A DNA stretch of 64,000 bases from Pseudomonas inefficax (GCF_900277125.1 NZ_OPYN01000060.1:1-64000), one strand, 5' to 3'; shown: positions 1 to 8,686, counted from the first letter of the stretch. Notes: a model not told the origin generated them from the sequence alone. A program made the numbers and translations.

Positions 1-267
1 CAATACACCAGCCAGCGCTTCCAGTCCGAGCTGCTTGAGCATGGGATAACGCAGAGCATGAGCCGCAGGGGACAATGCTGGGACAACGCACCGACAGAGC
101 GTTTCTTTGGGACGCTAAAGTCAGAATGGGTGCCGCCCAAGGGCTACAAGGAAGTTGAAGAGGCCAAGCAGGACATGACCAGCTTCTTCATGCGATACAA
201 CCGAATCAGGCTCCACAGCTACAACAACTACTTGTCGCCAATAGCTATGGAGCAGCAGGCGGCTTGA
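1..267 (+). CDS. IS3-family transposase OrfB, C-terminal part (5' end outside window)
   Basis: The reading frame is open from base 1 and stops with TGA at 265-267, giving the last 88 residues of an rve/DDE integrase-type transposase. The segment SRRGQCWDNAPTERFFGTLK is the signature around the last catalytic acid (the E of PTERFF), and YNRIRLHSYNNYLSP is the usual C-terminal block. In IS3 elements OrfB is normally made as an OrfAB fusion by frameshifting; that region is not in the window. The internal ATG at 58 is not the real start, since homology continues upstream of it. Confidence 0.9.
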   Translation, partial: QYTSQRFQSELLEHGITQSMSRRGQCWDNAPTERFFGTLKSEWVPPKGYKEVEEAKQDMTSFFMRYNRIRLHSYNNYLSPIAMEQQAA

Positions 268-305
268 TCACCGTAACTGGTGTCCGGAAATACTTGACCA
301 GAACA
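1..305 (+). mobile_element. IS3-family insertion sequence, right end only
   Basis: This is the right-hand remnant of an IS3-family element whose left part lies before the window. It contains the C-terminal part of the transposase and about 38 bases of terminal DNA. I place the end at the CA of the CCAGAACA near 298-305, because IS3 elements end in CA and the following bases are a recognisable REP sequence. The other end is not visible, so the exact terminal inverted repeat cannot be confirmed. Confidence 0.75.
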
Positions 306-345
306 CCTTGTGTCGCGATGGGCTGCGCAGCAGCCCCGGGATGCC
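306..345. repeat. Partial REP element at the IS boundary
   Basis: The sequence CCTTGTGTCGCGATGGGCTG followed by a GCAGCCCC arm is the second half of the P. putida-type REP found intact at 7741-7784 and 12149-12192. Its first half (GTAGGAGCGG) is missing and the IS end takes its place, so the IS appears to be inserted in a REP. Confidence 0.7.
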
Positions 346-403
346 GGAACCGTGCGCATGCCGTTAAACTGTCATCTCCCCAGCAATGGACAGGAGATCC
401 GGC

Positions 404-967
404 GTGACCTCACCCCGCAGTTTCCCCAGTGACCTCTGCCTCGACAGCCCGCGTCTGCAATTGCGCCCCATGCGCCATGCCGATGCCGCGCAATGGCTGG
501 CGATCATGGCCGATCCCGAGGTCATGCGCTATTGGCACCATGCCCCTTGGCAAAACCTGGCCGAAGCCGAAAGCGCCCTGGCTGCCGACCGCGAAGCCTA
601 TGCCAATGGCGACCAGCTCAAGCTCGGCATGTACCGCCGCGACAACGGCGAACTGATCGGCATGGTCCAGCTGTTCAATATCGACGATGTGTCCCGCCGT
701 GGCGAGATCGGTTACTGCCTGGCCAGTGCAGTGCAAGGCAGGGGGTACATGGACGAAGCCTTGACCTGTTTCATCGATTACCTCGCCCATACCCTGCACA
801 TGCGCCGCCTGGAGGGCGAGATCGACCCGCGCAACCTCGGCTCGGCGCGCACCCTGGAGCGCCAAGGGTTCGTCCTCGAAGGCACTTTGCGCGCGCGCTG
901 GTGCGTCGCCGGTGAGCTGTCTGACTCAGGCATCTACGGCCTGTTGCTGGAGCCGCCGGTTGCCTGA
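404..967 (+). CDS. GNAT family N-acetyltransferase (RimJ/RimL type)
   Basis: The product (187 residues from the GTG at 404) is a single-domain GNAT acetyltransferase that transfers acetyl from acetyl-CoA to an amine, probably cytoplasmic; the substrate is unknown. The family pattern is clear: an N-terminal LRLRP-like strand (PRLQLRPMRHADAAQW), IGMVQLFNID in the central strands, the acetyl-CoA loop GEIGYCLASAVQGRGYMDEA with the QGRGY core, and the C-terminal NLGSARTLERQGFVLEGTLR block typical of RimJ/RimL. I chose GTG 404 because AGGAG lies 8 bases upstream; the in-frame ATG at 386 has no ribosome-binding site. It is monocistronic between an IS/REP end and a membrane protein gene. Confidence 0.85.
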   Translation: MTSPRSFPSDLCLDSPRLQLRPMRHADAAQWLAIMADPEVMRYWHHAPWQNLAEAESALAADREAYANGDQLKLGMYRRDNGELIGMVQLFNIDDVSRRGEIGYCLASAVQGRGYMDEALTCFIDYLAHTLHMRRLEGEIDPRNLGSARTLERQGFVLEGTLRARWCVAGELSDSGIYGLLLEPPVA

Positions 968-1054
968 TCGGCCTGCCACCCCATAGAAGGTTTGGAAGCG
1001 GGGCGAGGCCTGGGTTATGGTCGCAGCCTGTCCCGTTTCCCTCAGGAATCCCCT

Positions 1055-1594
1055 TTGCCCGTCTTCTACCTGAGCATCAGCCTGGCGCTGTACCTTTTCG
1101 CCCTGTTCTTCGACGGCGCGCTGATGAGCGGTGACCGCCACATGCCGGCCCTGCAGATGCTGCTGTACGGGCCATGGGGCATGCCCTTCGGCCTGTACCA
1201 GTGGTTCGCCAACCCGCTGCTGGCCCTGGCGATTCTGGCCCATCGACGCTTCCGGCGGCTAGCGTTGCTGGCTGGTTTGGTGGCGGTGTATCTGGCTGCC
1301 AGCAGTTTCGGAATCGACCGCTTGCCGGACAACCAGAGCTACGCGTTTCATGAGCTGACCGGCCTGGGTGCCGGTTTCTACCTGTGGCTTGCGGCGATGG
1401 TGGTGTTCTGCCTGGGGCAGGCCTGGCATTGCTGGAAGGCACGCAGCGCCGATGACATGCCCGGCTGGAGCTGGCTTGATGTGGTGCTGATTGCGGCGCT
1501 GGGTGTGGCGTTTTATGCGGCTACGCAGATGCCAGCGTTGCGCTTCGAGCCGGGCAACGTACTGATGCCGCCGGAGCCGCCGCAGACGCTTTGA
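1055..1594 (+). CDS. Hypothetical inner-membrane protein, about four helices
   Basis: I do not recognise a named family. From the TTG at 1055 the protein has 179 residues with about four hydrophobic segments: FYLSISLALYLFALFF near the start, NPLLALAILAHRR and LALLAGLVAVYLAASSFG in the middle, GAGFYLWLAAMVVFCLG, and DVVLIAALGVAFYAA near the end. It is therefore probably an integral inner-membrane protein. The TTG has AGGA 7 bases upstream; an ATG frame opening at 992 would add hydrophilic residues and lacks a ribosome-binding site. It lies 16-22 bases before an exported LprI-like gene, so the two may be cotranscribed. No function is proposed. Confidence 0.6.
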   Translation: MPVFYLSISLALYLFALFFDGALMSGDRHMPALQMLLYGPWGMPFGLYQWFANPLLALAILAHRRFRRLALLAGLVAVYLAASSFGIDRLPDNQSYAFHELTGLGAGFYLWLAAMVVFCLGQAWHCWKARSADDMPGWSWLDVVLIAALGVAFYAATQMPALRFEPGNVLMPPEPPQTL

Positions 1595-1616
1595 TATTCA
1601 CCAAGGGAGCATGAAC

Positions 1617-2003
1617 ATGAGCAAGCGTTACCTGACCGGCCTGGGACTGGCCTTTGTACTGCCCTTGGCCATGGCGGAGGACTACACGCCGGGTTACCAG
1701 CAATGCATGGACCAGGCTTCGAGTACCGTGGCCATGGGTGGATGTATCAAGGCCGAGACACAAATGCAGGACCAGCGGCTGAACCGGGTTTACAAGCAAC
1801 TGATTGGCAAGCTGGACGCCGCGCAGCAGAAGAGCCTGCGCGATGTGCAGCGCAAGTGGATTGCCTACCGCGATGGCAACTGCCAGTTCCAGGTGCAGGC
1901 CAGCGGCGGGACCATGGCGCAACTGGAAGGCGGGACATGCCTGATGAACATGACCCGCGACCGGGCTGCGGAGCTGGAGCGGGTGCTCAGCCCGGGGCAG
2001 TGA
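1617..2003 (+). CDS. LprI-like (DUF1311) exported protein
   Basis: This small periplasmic protein of 128 residues belongs to the DUF1311/LprI family, some members of which inhibit lysozyme. A signal peptide (MSKRYLTGLGLAFVLPLAMA) is followed by a mature domain with the conserved Cys pattern (QQCMDQ, GGCIKAE, GNCQFQ, GTCLMN) and the family motif RKWIAYRDGNC. Two ATGs are possible: GGGAG lies only 1 base before ATG 1611 but 7 bases before ATG 1617, so 1617 is preferred. A REP follows. Whether this protein really inhibits lysozyme cannot be read from sequence. Confidence 0.8.
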   Translation: MSKRYLTGLGLAFVLPLAMAEDYTPGYQQCMDQASSTVAMGGCIKAETQMQDQRLNRVYKQLIGKLDAAQQKSLRDVQRKWIAYRDGNCQFQVQASGGTMAQLEGGTCLMNMTRDRAAELERVLSPGQ

Positions 2004-2015
2004 GTCCGCCTGATC

Positions 2016-2047
2016 CGGCCTCTTCGCGGGCTCGCCCGCTCCCACAG
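2016..2047. repeat. REP element (GGCCTCTTCGCGGG type)
   Basis: Single copy of the second REP type of this genome: CCGGCCTCTTCGCGGG, a short loop, then CCCGCTCCCACAGG. The same motif recurs at 32363-32442, 50136-50214, 52261-52358, 55056-55153, 59134-59230 and 60725-60800. Here it sits between convergent genes. Confidence 0.8.
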
Positions 2048-2126
2048 GTACTGCGCAGGTCTTGAGAGCAGCGCCGTCGGGGTGGGAGCTGGCTCGCCGG
2101 CGACGGGGCGCGAAGCGGCCCCTGTA

Positions 2127-3239
2127 CTACTTGCGCGGTTCGCGCAGGGCCCGGGCCTTGAGATACTCGCGCACTTCCAGGGCATCCCCGGCAAACTCGA
2201 TGCGTTCTGCCTTCGCGGCCCGCTGGTAGGCATACATCGGGTCGTAGTACTCGTTCAACAACCCTTCGATCCAGCCCCGATGCAGGTCCACCGCACCACT
2301 GCGCTGCTGCTCTTCCAGCGCCTCGCGCAGGATCTCCGACAAGCGCTGATAACGCTCGCCCCCCAAGCGCTTGTAGATATTGGCCATGCTCTGCAACATG
2401 CGCTCGGCAAACAACCGGCGGCCATCCTCCTCGCCATGCACGCTGACAAACTCGGCACTCAGGTTGACCACGTAGTCGCGCAGGATGCGCTCCACCCGGT
2501 TGGCGAAGCTGTCTTCCAGCCACACCAACGGGTAATGCTGCATCCCCTGATACAGCTCCAGCGGCACCGTGCAACTGCCCACGATGCGGCCTTCATCCTC
2601 CAGCACGAACTGCTCGATGCCACGGGCGCGCTTCTTCAATACGTCAATGGCCAGCTGGTTCTCGAAATCGATCTGCGCCGGCTGCGCGGTGGCGCGCTTG
2701 CCGAAGCTGGAACCGCGATGATTGGCATGGCCTTCCAGGTCCAGCACGTTATCCAGCTGGTGCAGCACGTCGGTCTTGCCGGTGCCGGTCAGGCCGCCCA
2801 CCAACACGAAATCGCATTGCTCCACAGCCTGCTCGGTGGTCTCCAGCAGGAAGGTACGCATGGCCTTGTAGCCACCTTTGACGCGCGGGTACTGGATACC
2901 CGCTTCGTCGCGCAGCCAGGCCTGCACGATCTGCGAGCGCAGGCCGCCACGGAAGCAGTACAGGTAGCCTTCCGGGTGAGTCTGGGCGAACGCTGCCCAG
3001 GCCTCCAGGCGTGCCTGCTTGGTGGCGCCGCTGACCAATTGGTGGCCAAGGGCGATAGCGGCGGCCTGACCCTTCTGCTTGTAGCAGGTGCCGACCCTCT
3101 GCCGCTCCTGGTCATTCATCAGCGGCAGGTTGACGGCACCGGGAAAGGCGCCCTTGGCAAATTCGACAGGTGCACGCATGTCCATCATCGGCACGTCGTC
3201 GAGGAACAACTGGCGGAAGTCGGTGCAGTCGGGGCGCAT
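2127..3239 (-). CDS. mnmH: tRNA 2-selenouridine synthase MnmH (SelU/YbbB)
   Basis: The enzyme converts 2-thiouridine at the wobble position of certain tRNAs to 2-selenouridine with selenophosphate. The 370 residues show an N-terminal rhodanese domain (about 1-130) with the catalytic cysteine in [10 protein letters not shown] (C95; E. coli SelU uses C97) and a C-terminal P-loop domain with GLTGTGKT at 149-156. It directly follows selD: the selD stop and the mnmH start share base 3239 (TGATG), so the pair is translationally coupled and the selenophosphate donor is made by the neighbouring gene. Length and motifs are normal for the family. Confidence 0.97.
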   Translation of the reverse strand: MRPDCTDFRQLFLDDVPMMDMRAPVEFAKGAFPGAVNLPLMNDQERQRVGTCYKQKGQAAAIALGHQLVSGATKQARLEAWAAFAQTHPEGYLYCFRGGLRSQIVQAWLRDEAGIQYPRVKGGYKAMRTFLLETTEQAVEQCDFVLVGGLTGTGKTDVLHQLDNVLDLEGHANHRGSSFGKRATAQPAQIDFENQLAIDVLKKRARGIEQFVLEDEGRIVGSCTVPLELYQGMQHYPLVWLEDSFANRVERILRDYVVNLSAEFVSVHGEEDGRRLFAERMLQSMANIYKRLGGERYQRLSEILREALEEQQRSGAVDLHRGWIEGLLNEYYDPMYAYQRAAKAERIEFAGDALEVREYLKARALREPRK

Positions 3240-4273
3240 CAGATCACCTCGACCGCGTGGCTCTGTCGCTCGACCAGCTTGCCGATCGGCGCCAGTTGCA
3301 GGCCCAGTTCGGCGGCCACCGCCAGGAACTCGGCTTCACCCTCCGGAGTAACCGCCACCAGCAGGCCGCCGCTGGTCTGTGGGTCGCACAGCAGGTGCTT
3401 CTGGTCGTCGCTCAGGGCGCCGATCTTGTGGCCGTAGCTGTCGAAGTTGCGCAGGGTGCCGCCAGGGATGCAGCCCTCGGCCAGGTAATGGTCGACGCTG
3501 GGCAGGCGCGGAACGGCGGCATGGTCCAGGTGCGCGGTAAGGCCACTGCCTTCGGCCAGTTCCACCAGGTGGCCGAGCAGGCCGAAACCGGTGACGTCGG
3601 TCATGGCCTTGACCCCGTCGAGCTTGCCGAAGCGGCTGCCGGGGGTGTTGAGGGTGCACATCCAGTCGCGGGCCAGGCCCTGGTCCTGCGGGCGCAGCTT
3701 GGCCTTTTTCTCGGCGGTGGTGAGGATGCCGATGCCAAGTGGCTTTGTCAGGTACAGGCGGCAGCCTGCGCTGGCGGTGTCGTTGCGCTTGAGGTGGCGC
3801 TTGCTGACCACACCTGTGACGGCCAGGCCGAAGATCGGCTCGGGGGCGTCGATCGAATGGCCACCGGCCAGCGGGATGCCGGCTTCGGCGCACACCGCTC
3901 GGCCACCGCGGATCACTTCGCGGGCCACTTCCGGCGGCAGCACGTTGACCGGCCAGCCGAGGATGGCAATGGCCATCAGCGGATCGCCGCCCATGGCGTA
4001 GATGTCGCTGATGGCGTTGGTGGCGGCGATGCGGCCGAAGTCGTACGGGTCATCGACGATCGGCATGAAGAAGTCGGTGGTCGAGACCACGCCGCGCTCG
4101 TCGTCCAGCGCGTACACTGCAGCGTCGTCACGCGAGGCGTTACCCACCCACAGTTTCGGGTCCAGGGCCTGGGTGCCGCTTTCAGCGAGGATCACATCCA
4201 GCACCTTGGGGGATATCTTGCAGCCACAGCCGGCACCATGGCTGTACTGGGTCAGGCGAATCGGCTCGCTCAT
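3239..4273 (-). CDS. selD: Selenophosphate synthase SelD (Cys form)
   Basis: SelD makes selenophosphate from selenide and ATP, for selenocysteine and for 2-selenouridine in tRNA. The 344-residue protein has the active-site motif AGCGCK near the N-terminus (C16, C18, K19), corresponding to C17/K20 of E. coli, so it is a cysteine form and not a selenoprotein. Further AIR-synthase-fold motifs are visible: [20 protein letters not shown] with metal-binding acids, [11 protein letters not shown], and [12 protein letters not shown]. It is first gene of the selD-mnmH operon and diverges from an ABC transporter that probably supplies selenium. No selA/selB/selC is seen in this window. Confidence 0.97.
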   Translation of the reverse strand: MSEPIRLTQYSHGAGCGCKISPKVLDVILAESGTQALDPKLWVGNASRDDAAVYALDDERGVVSTTDFFMPIVDDPYDFGRIAATNAISDIYAMGGDPLMAIAILGWPVNVLPPEVAREVIRGGRAVCAEAGIPLAGGHSIDAPEPIFGLAVTGVVSKRHLKRNDTASAGCRLYLTKPLGIGILTTAEKKAKLRPQDQGLARDWMCTLNTPGSRFGKLDGVKAMTDVTGFGLLGHLVELAEGSGLTAHLDHAAVPRLPSVDHYLAEGCIPGGTLRNFDSYGHKIGALSDDQKHLLCDPQTSGGLLVAVTPEGEAEFLAVAAELGLQLAPIGKLVERQSHAVEVI

Positions 4274-4338
4274 AAGTACCTCAGCAGGTCAAATTGTCGC
4301 GCGATTGTAGCAAAGCTGGCCTTTGCGCCTGCGCCTCT

Positions 4339-4344
4339 TATAAT
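4339..4344 (+). promoter_or_regulatory. Candidate -10 box for the selenium ABC transporter operon
   Basis: The 126-base gap between the divergent selD and transporter genes contains a perfect TATAAT hexamer at 4339-4344, 55 bases before the transporter start at 4400. No good -35 box stands at the standard distance, so this is a suggestion only. Confidence 0.35.
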
Positions 4345-4399
4345 TCCCGTCGTCGGCCCATAGGCCGACCTTTCCCCGCTATTGAACCGGAGAACACCC

Positions 4400-5254
4400 A
4401 TGCTCAAACGCCCTCTGGCGCTCGCCGCCGGCCTCGTGCTGTCTTGCTGTGCCGTTGTCACCCAGGCCGCCGACACCCTGCGGGTCAGCGCCATCCCTGA
4501 CGAAGCGCCGACCGAACTGCAGCGCAAGTTCAAACCGTTGGGCGAGTACCTGGCCAAACAGCTGGGCATGGAGGTGAAGTTCGTGCCGGTGGCCGATTAC
4601 CCGGCAGTAGTCGAATCGCTGGCTTCCAACCGCCTGGACATGGCCTGGCTGGGGGGCTTCACCTTCGTGCAGGTGCACTTGAAGGACCCTGCCGCCACGC
4701 CGCTGGTGCAGCGTGAACAGGATGCGCAGTTCACTTCCAAGTTCATTACCGCCAACCCCGACGTGAAGAGCCTGGCCGACCTCAAGGGCAAGTCGTTTGC
4801 CTTCGGTTCCATTTCGTCCACCTCGGGCAGCCTGATGCCGCGTTACTTCATGCTCAAGCAGGACAACATCAAGCCTGAAGACTACTTCGGCCGTGTTGCC
4901 TACTCCGGCGCCCACGATGCCACCGTGGCCTGGGTGCAGGCCGGCAAGGTCGATGGCGGCGTGCTCAACGCCAGCGTGTGGCAGAAGCTGGTGGATGCCG
5001 GCAAGGTCGATACCGCCAAGGTGAAGGTGTTCGCCACCACGCCGACCTACTTCGACTACAACTGGACCGTGCGCGGCAACATGGACCCGGCGCTGAAAGA
5101 GAAGATCAAGAAAGCCTTCCTCGGCCTCGACCCGGCCAACCCGGAGCACAAGGCGATCCTCGACCTGCAGGCAGCCAGCCGTTTCATCGAGACCAAACCT
5201 GAGAACTACGTGGGCACCGAGCAGGCTGCACGCGAGGCCGGCCTGCTCAAGTGA
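4400..5254 (+). CDS. Putative selenate/selenite ABC transporter, periplasmic binding protein (PhnD type)
   Basis: A 284-residue periplasmic binding protein of the phosphate/phosphite/phosphonate (PhnD) family. A signal peptide of about 24 residues ends at TQAADTLRV, followed by the PhnD pattern: SAIPDEAPTELQRKFKPLGEYL, VESLASNRLDMAWLGGFTF, the FGSISSTSGSLMPRYFML hinge and VAYSGAHDATVAWVQAGKVD. I chose ATG 4400, with GGAG 8 bases upstream, over the frame opening at 4382. The next gene overlaps as GTGA. PhnD-family transporters vary in substrate; the placement beside selD-mnmH is the reason to propose a selenium oxyanion, as homologues next to selD are often annotated. A phosphonate/phosphite role remains possible. 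Confidence 0.8.
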   Translation: MLKRPLALAAGLVLSCCAVVTQAADTLRVSAIPDEAPTELQRKFKPLGEYLAKQLGMEVKFVPVADYPAVVESLASNRLDMAWLGGFTFVQVHLKDPAATPLVQREQDAQFTSKFITANPDVKSLADLKGKSFAFGSISSTSGSLMPRYFMLKQDNIKPEDYFGRVAYSGAHDATVAWVQAGKVDGGVLNASVWQKLVDAGKVDTAKVKVFATTPTYFDYNWTVRGNMDPALKEKIKKAFLGLDPANPEHKAILDLQAASRFIETKPENYVGTEQAAREAGLLK

Positions 5255-6069
5255 CATCGACAGTGGCTTCCAACGTGGCTATCCATCTGCACGGTGCCGG
5301 GCTGCGCCATGGCCAGGTGCGTGCACTTGATGACGTAAGCCTGAGCATCGGCCAGGGCGAACGCGTCGCCATCATCGGGCCGTCGGGAGCGGGCAAGTCC
5401 AGCTTGCTGCACCTGATGGCGACCGCCGTCCAGCCCAGCAGCGGGCGCCTGGAGCTGCTCGGCGAGCAGCCCTGGGCGTTGTCCGCCAGGGCCCGCCAGC
5501 GCCTGCGTGCGCGGGTAGGCCTGGTGCACCAGGCTCCGCCCTTGCCGCCGCGCCAGCGGGTGGTGACGGCGGTGCTGGCCGGCCGCCTGGGGCAGTGGGG
5601 CGTGCTGCGCGGTCTGCTCAATCTGCTGTACCCAAGTGATGTGCCGGGGGCGCGCCAGGCACTGGCCGAGCTGGGGCTGGCCGACAAGCTGTTCGTGCAG
5701 TGCGGGCAATTGTCCGGTGGCCAGTTGCAACGGGTGGGTATTGCCCGCGTGCTGTACCAGCGGCCGCAGGTGTTGCTGACCGATGAGCCGGTTTCGGCCA
5801 TGGACCCGGTGCTGGCCGACCACAGCCTGGCCTTGCTCAACCGCCACGCTCAGGCCAATGGCGTGACCCTGGTGGCGAGCCTGCATGCCGTGGACCTGGC
5901 GCTGGCGCACTTCCCCCGGGTGATTGGTATCCGCGAAGGGCAGGTGGCGTTCGACTGCCCGGCGCAAGCGGTGACCGAGCAGCTGTTGGACGCGCTGTAC
6001 GCCAACGAACAACTGGCTTCACCACCGAGCCAGGGGGCGGCCCTGACCGTGCAGATTCCGCGATGCTGA
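5251..6069 (+). CDS. Putative selenate/selenite ABC transporter, ATP-binding protein (PhnC type)
   Basis: This ABC ATPase (272 residues, GTG start at 5251 overlapping the upstream stop) energises the neighbouring permeases. The Walker A motif GPSGAGKSS is at about 43-51, the signature LSGGQLQRVGIARVLYQ is central, and Walker B/D-loop is LLTDEPVSAMDP, followed by the switch histidine in ASLHAVDLAL. It is PhnC-like. The start overlaps the binding-protein gene by 4 bases and the end overlaps the first permease by 7, so the operon is translationally coupled. Confidence 0.9.
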   Translation: MTSTVASNVAIHLHGAGLRHGQVRALDDVSLSIGQGERVAIIGPSGAGKSSLLHLMATAVQPSSGRLELLGEQPWALSARARQRLRARVGLVHQAPPLPPRQRVVTAVLAGRLGQWGVLRGLLNLLYPSDVPGARQALAELGLADKLFVQCGQLSGGQLQRVGIARVLYQRPQVLLTDEPVSAMDPVLADHSLALLNRHAQANGVTLVASLHAVDLALAHFPRVIGIREGQVAFDCPAQAVTEQLLDALYANEQLASPPSQGAALTVQIPRC

Positions 6070-6890
6070 AGCTTGATGCCCGCGACCCGGCGCTGCTGCC
6101 GCGGCTGCTGCTGACCCTGCTGGCGGTGGCGGTGTTGTGGCCTGGCATCCGCTTGAGCGAACTGAACCCCGCGGTGCTGCTGAAGGCGGAGAACCGCCAG
6201 CAGATCGCCAGTTTTACCAGCGCTTTCTGGCCGCCGGCACACGATGCCGACTTCCTTTCGCTGCTGTATGAAGCCACCTTGCAGACCTTGGCCGTGGCTA
6301 CGGTCGGCATGGCGTTGGCGTTGCTGCTGGCGGTCCCTGCCGGGTTACTGGCCAGCCGTGCCTTGTCGTTGCGCGCCGCCTCCCGTGGCGGTCGCGCCGG
6401 TTTGTGGTCGCGCCTGCTGCGCCTGCCGGTACGCTGGTTGCTGATTTTCCTGCGCAGTGTGCCGGAAATCGTCTGGGCGTTGTTGTTCGTGCGGGCCGTA
6501 GGGCTGGGGCCGACGGCGGGCGTGCTGGCCATTGCCATCACCTACAGTGGCATGCTCGGCAAGGTCTATGCCGAGATTTTCGAGTCGGTCGACCAGCGCC
6601 CGGCCCATGCATTGCTGCAGGCGGGTAGTGGCCGCCTGGCTGCATTTCTCTACGGCATCCTGCCCAGTGCGGTGTCCGAAGTGGTGTCCTACACCGTGTA
6701 CCGCTGGGAGTGCGCGATACGCGCCTCGGTGGTGATGGGCTTTGTCGGTGCTGGTGGGCTGGGGCAGCAGATCGACCTGTCGATGCGTATGTTCGCGGGA
6801 GCGGAAGTGGCAAGCATGCTGCTGACGTTCCTGGTGCTGGTGATGCTGGCCGACCTGCTCAGCCGCTTCCTGCGTTGGAGGCTGGCATGA
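6063..6890 (+). CDS. ABC transporter permease, first (PhnE type)
   Basis: An inner-membrane permease of 275 residues with about six hydrophobic segments. The cytoplasmic EAA-type loop is seen as ADEALQAGSGRLAAFLYGILPS-like sequence (ALLQAGSGRLAAFLYG) followed by SEVVSYTVYRWECAIRASVVMGFVGAGGLG, the usual block in PhnE proteins. An insertion rich in Arg (ASRGGRAGLWSRLLR) lies between the first helices. It ends in an ATGA overlap with the second permease, suggesting that the two form a heterodimer. Confidence 0.88.
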   Translation: MLKLDARDPALLPRLLLTLLAVAVLWPGIRLSELNPAVLLKAENRQQIASFTSAFWPPAHDADFLSLLYEATLQTLAVATVGMALALLLAVPAGLLASRALSLRAASRGGRAGLWSRLLRLPVRWLLIFLRSVPEIVWALLFVRAVGLGPTAGVLAIAITYSGMLGKVYAEIFESVDQRPAHALLQAGSGRLAAFLYGILPSAVSEVVSYTVYRWECAIRASVVMGFVGAGGLGQQIDLSMRMFAGAEVASMLLTFLVLVMLADLLSRFLRWRLA

Positions 6891-7654
6891 ACCGGGTCAT
6901 CAATTGGCTGGTACTGGGCGCTATCGTGGCTGCGGTGATGGCCTCGTTCGCTTACCTGGAGCTGGACTTGCAGGCGCTGGTCGGCAACGGCGGGCTGGGG
7001 CAGATGGGCGAATATGCCGGGCGTTTCCTGCACCCGGACCTGTCTGCCGGGCACTTGCGCGCGGTTGCGCACGGGGCGCTGGAAACCCTGGCCATGTCGG
7101 GCCTGGGCACCTTGCTGGCCATGCTGTTGGGCATGCTGCTGGCGCTGCCGGCCGCTGGCCGGTTCGGTTGGCCGTTGCAGGCCTGCGCGAGGTTGTTGCT
7201 GAATGCCCTGCGGGCCATCCCGGAACTGGTATGGGCCGCGCTGACGGTACTGGCGGCCGGACTTGGGCCGAATGCCGGTACTCTGGCATTGGCGCTGCAT
7301 ACCGCTGGCGTGCTGGGGCGGCTGTTTGCCGAGGCGCTGGAGAACGCACCGCCGGAGCCGGCGGCAGCCATCCGCTTGCAGGGTGGTAGCCAGGTTGCGG
7401 CATTCTGCTTCGGCACCTTGCCCAATCTGTGGCCGCAACTGTTGGCCTACAGCCTGTATCGGTGGGAGAACAACATCCGCATGGCCAGCGTGCTGGGTTT
7501 TGTCGGGGCTGGCGGGCTGGGCCAGATGCTGTACACCACCTTGAGCCTGTTCCAGGAGGCCCAGGCCAGTACCGTGATCATGGGGATGCTGGTGCTGGTG
7601 TTGCTGGTGGATGCATTGAGTGATGTGTTGCGCCAGCGTTATGTGCGGGCCTGA
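6887..7654 (+). CDS. ABC transporter permease, second (PhnE type)
   Basis: A second PhnE-like inner-membrane permease of 255 residues, starting at ATG 6887 in the ATGA overlap with the upstream stop; the frame is open further upstream but that is inside the previous gene. The EAA-type block AAAIRLQGGSQVAAFCFGTLP and the following YSLYRWENNIRMASVLGFVGAGGLG closely match the same block of the first permease, so the two are paralogues. It is the last gene of the four-gene selenium-type transporter operon and is followed by a REP pair. Confidence 0.88.
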   Translation: MNRVINWLVLGAIVAAVMASFAYLELDLQALVGNGGLGQMGEYAGRFLHPDLSAGHLRAVAHGALETLAMSGLGTLLAMLLGMLLALPAAGRFGWPLQACARLLLNALRAIPELVWAALTVLAAGLGPNAGTLALALHTAGVLGRLFAEALENAPPEPAAAIRLQGGSQVAAFCFGTLPNLWPQLLAYSLYRWENNIRMASVLGFVGAGGLGQMLYTTLSLFQEAQASTVIMGMLVLVLLVDALSDVLRQRYVRA

Positions 7655-7663
7655 CAGATAGCC

Positions 7664-7784
7664 GGGGCCGCCTTGCGGCCCTAACGCGACACAAGGCCGC
7701 TCCTACAGGCGAAGCGCCGCTTGGATGCTTGCGCGGTCCTTGTAGGAGCGGCCTTGTGTCGCGATAGGGCTGCAACGCAGCCCC
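7664..7784. repeat. Inverted pair of REP elements
   Basis: Two copies in opposite orientation of the P. putida REP: GCGACACAAGGCCGCTCCTA at 7685-7704 and its reverse complement at 7742-7761, each next to a short GC palindrome (GGGGCCGC/GCGGCCC and GGGCTGC/GCAGCCC). The pair sits between convergent genes, where it may also stop transcription. Confidence 0.85.
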
Positions 7785-7792
7785 CGAATCCC

Positions 7793-8686
7793 TCAGGCAC
7801 CAACAACGTCCGCGCACTGCGCCTCCCGCTGCATCGACTCCAGGTTCCGCTCGATCGTCTCGCAAATGCTGTCCATCTGGATCTGGTGCTCACTGAAGCG
7901 AAACGGGCTCTGCAAATCGGTCCCGATCCGCTCGATGGCCAGCAGCATGAAGCCCACCACCGTCGATGCCAGCGGCGTGAACCAGCCCAGCGATTCCACC
8001 AGCCCCACCGGCACGATCAGGCAGAACAGGGTGATGAACAGCCGTGGAAAGTACACGTAAGGGTAGGGCAGCGGCGTATTGGCGATCCGCTCCATGCCAC
8101 CCTGGGCATTGGACAGGTCGACCAGTGTCGACTCCAGCCTTGCCAGGCGAATGCTGTCCAGCCGCCCGGCCTGGTATTCCCGCGCCAGCAGCGCCGCCGA
8201 CCCACTCAGAATGTCGTTGGCGAAGTTGTTCGAGCGGTTGCGTCGCTCGAATTCCGCCGGCGGGATGAACGCCATCAGTTCATCCGGGCAACGCTCACCC
8301 TTCAGGTGTGCCGCCAGGCAGTTCACATAGGCGATGTGCCGGCGCAGCAGGGTGGCCTTGACCGGGTTGAGGCCGTCACCCGGGTCATCGATCAGGGTCA
8401 GTGTCTGCCGTGCGAAGCTGCGCGAGCTGTTCACCAATGCCCCCCACAACGTGCGCGCCTCCCACCAGCGGTTGTAGGCGCTGCTGTTGCGAAAGCTCAC
8501 CAGCACCACCAGCGCCGAGCCGAGCAGGGTCAATGGAATCAGCGGCAGGCTGAACTTGCTGTTGAAGAACAGCATGAAATCGATGGTAACCAGCACATCC
8601 CAGATCAGCAGCCAGAACAGCGACCAGCCGATATAGCCGATGGTTTTCACAGCCAGGCGGTACTTGCGGGTGATGATGTCTTTCAC
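7793..8686 (-). CDS. Bestrophin-family anion channel protein
   Basis: A 297-residue inner-membrane protein of the bestrophin family (bacterial homologues form pentameric anion channels). Family landmarks are the N-terminal IGYIGWSLFWLLIWDVLVTIDF helix region, the VSFRNSSAYNRWWEARTLWGALVNSSRSFARQ block, and PVGLVESLGWFTPLASTVVGFMLLAIERIGTDLQ-type C-terminal helices. I use the GTG at 8686, with GAGGT about 8 bases upstream; the frame opens further up at 8740 but that extension is basic/Pro-rich and unlike the family. It is monocistronic between a REP pair and the gene at 8886. Confidence 0.88.
   Translation of the reverse strand: MKDIITRKYRLAVKTIGYIGWSLFWLLIWDVLVTIDFMLFFNSKFSLPLIPLTLLGSALVVLVSFRNSSAYNRWWEARTLWGALVNSSRSFARQTLTLIDDPGDGLNPVKATLLRRHIAYVNCLAAHLKGERCPDELMAFIPPAEFERRNRSNNFANDILSGSAALLAREYQAGRLDSIRLARLESTLVDLSNAQGGMERIANTPLPYPYVYFPRLFITLFCLIVPVGLVESLGWFTPLASTVVGFMLLAIERIGTDLQSPFRFSEHQIQMDSICETIERNLESMQREAQCADVVGA

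Noticed and set aside
2082..3437. A 451-residue open frame opposite mnmH
   Set aside because: It runs antisense through mnmH and into selD, both clearly recognised. Long antisense frames are common in GC-rich DNA. The composition (His/Leu/Gln-rich) has no family pattern.
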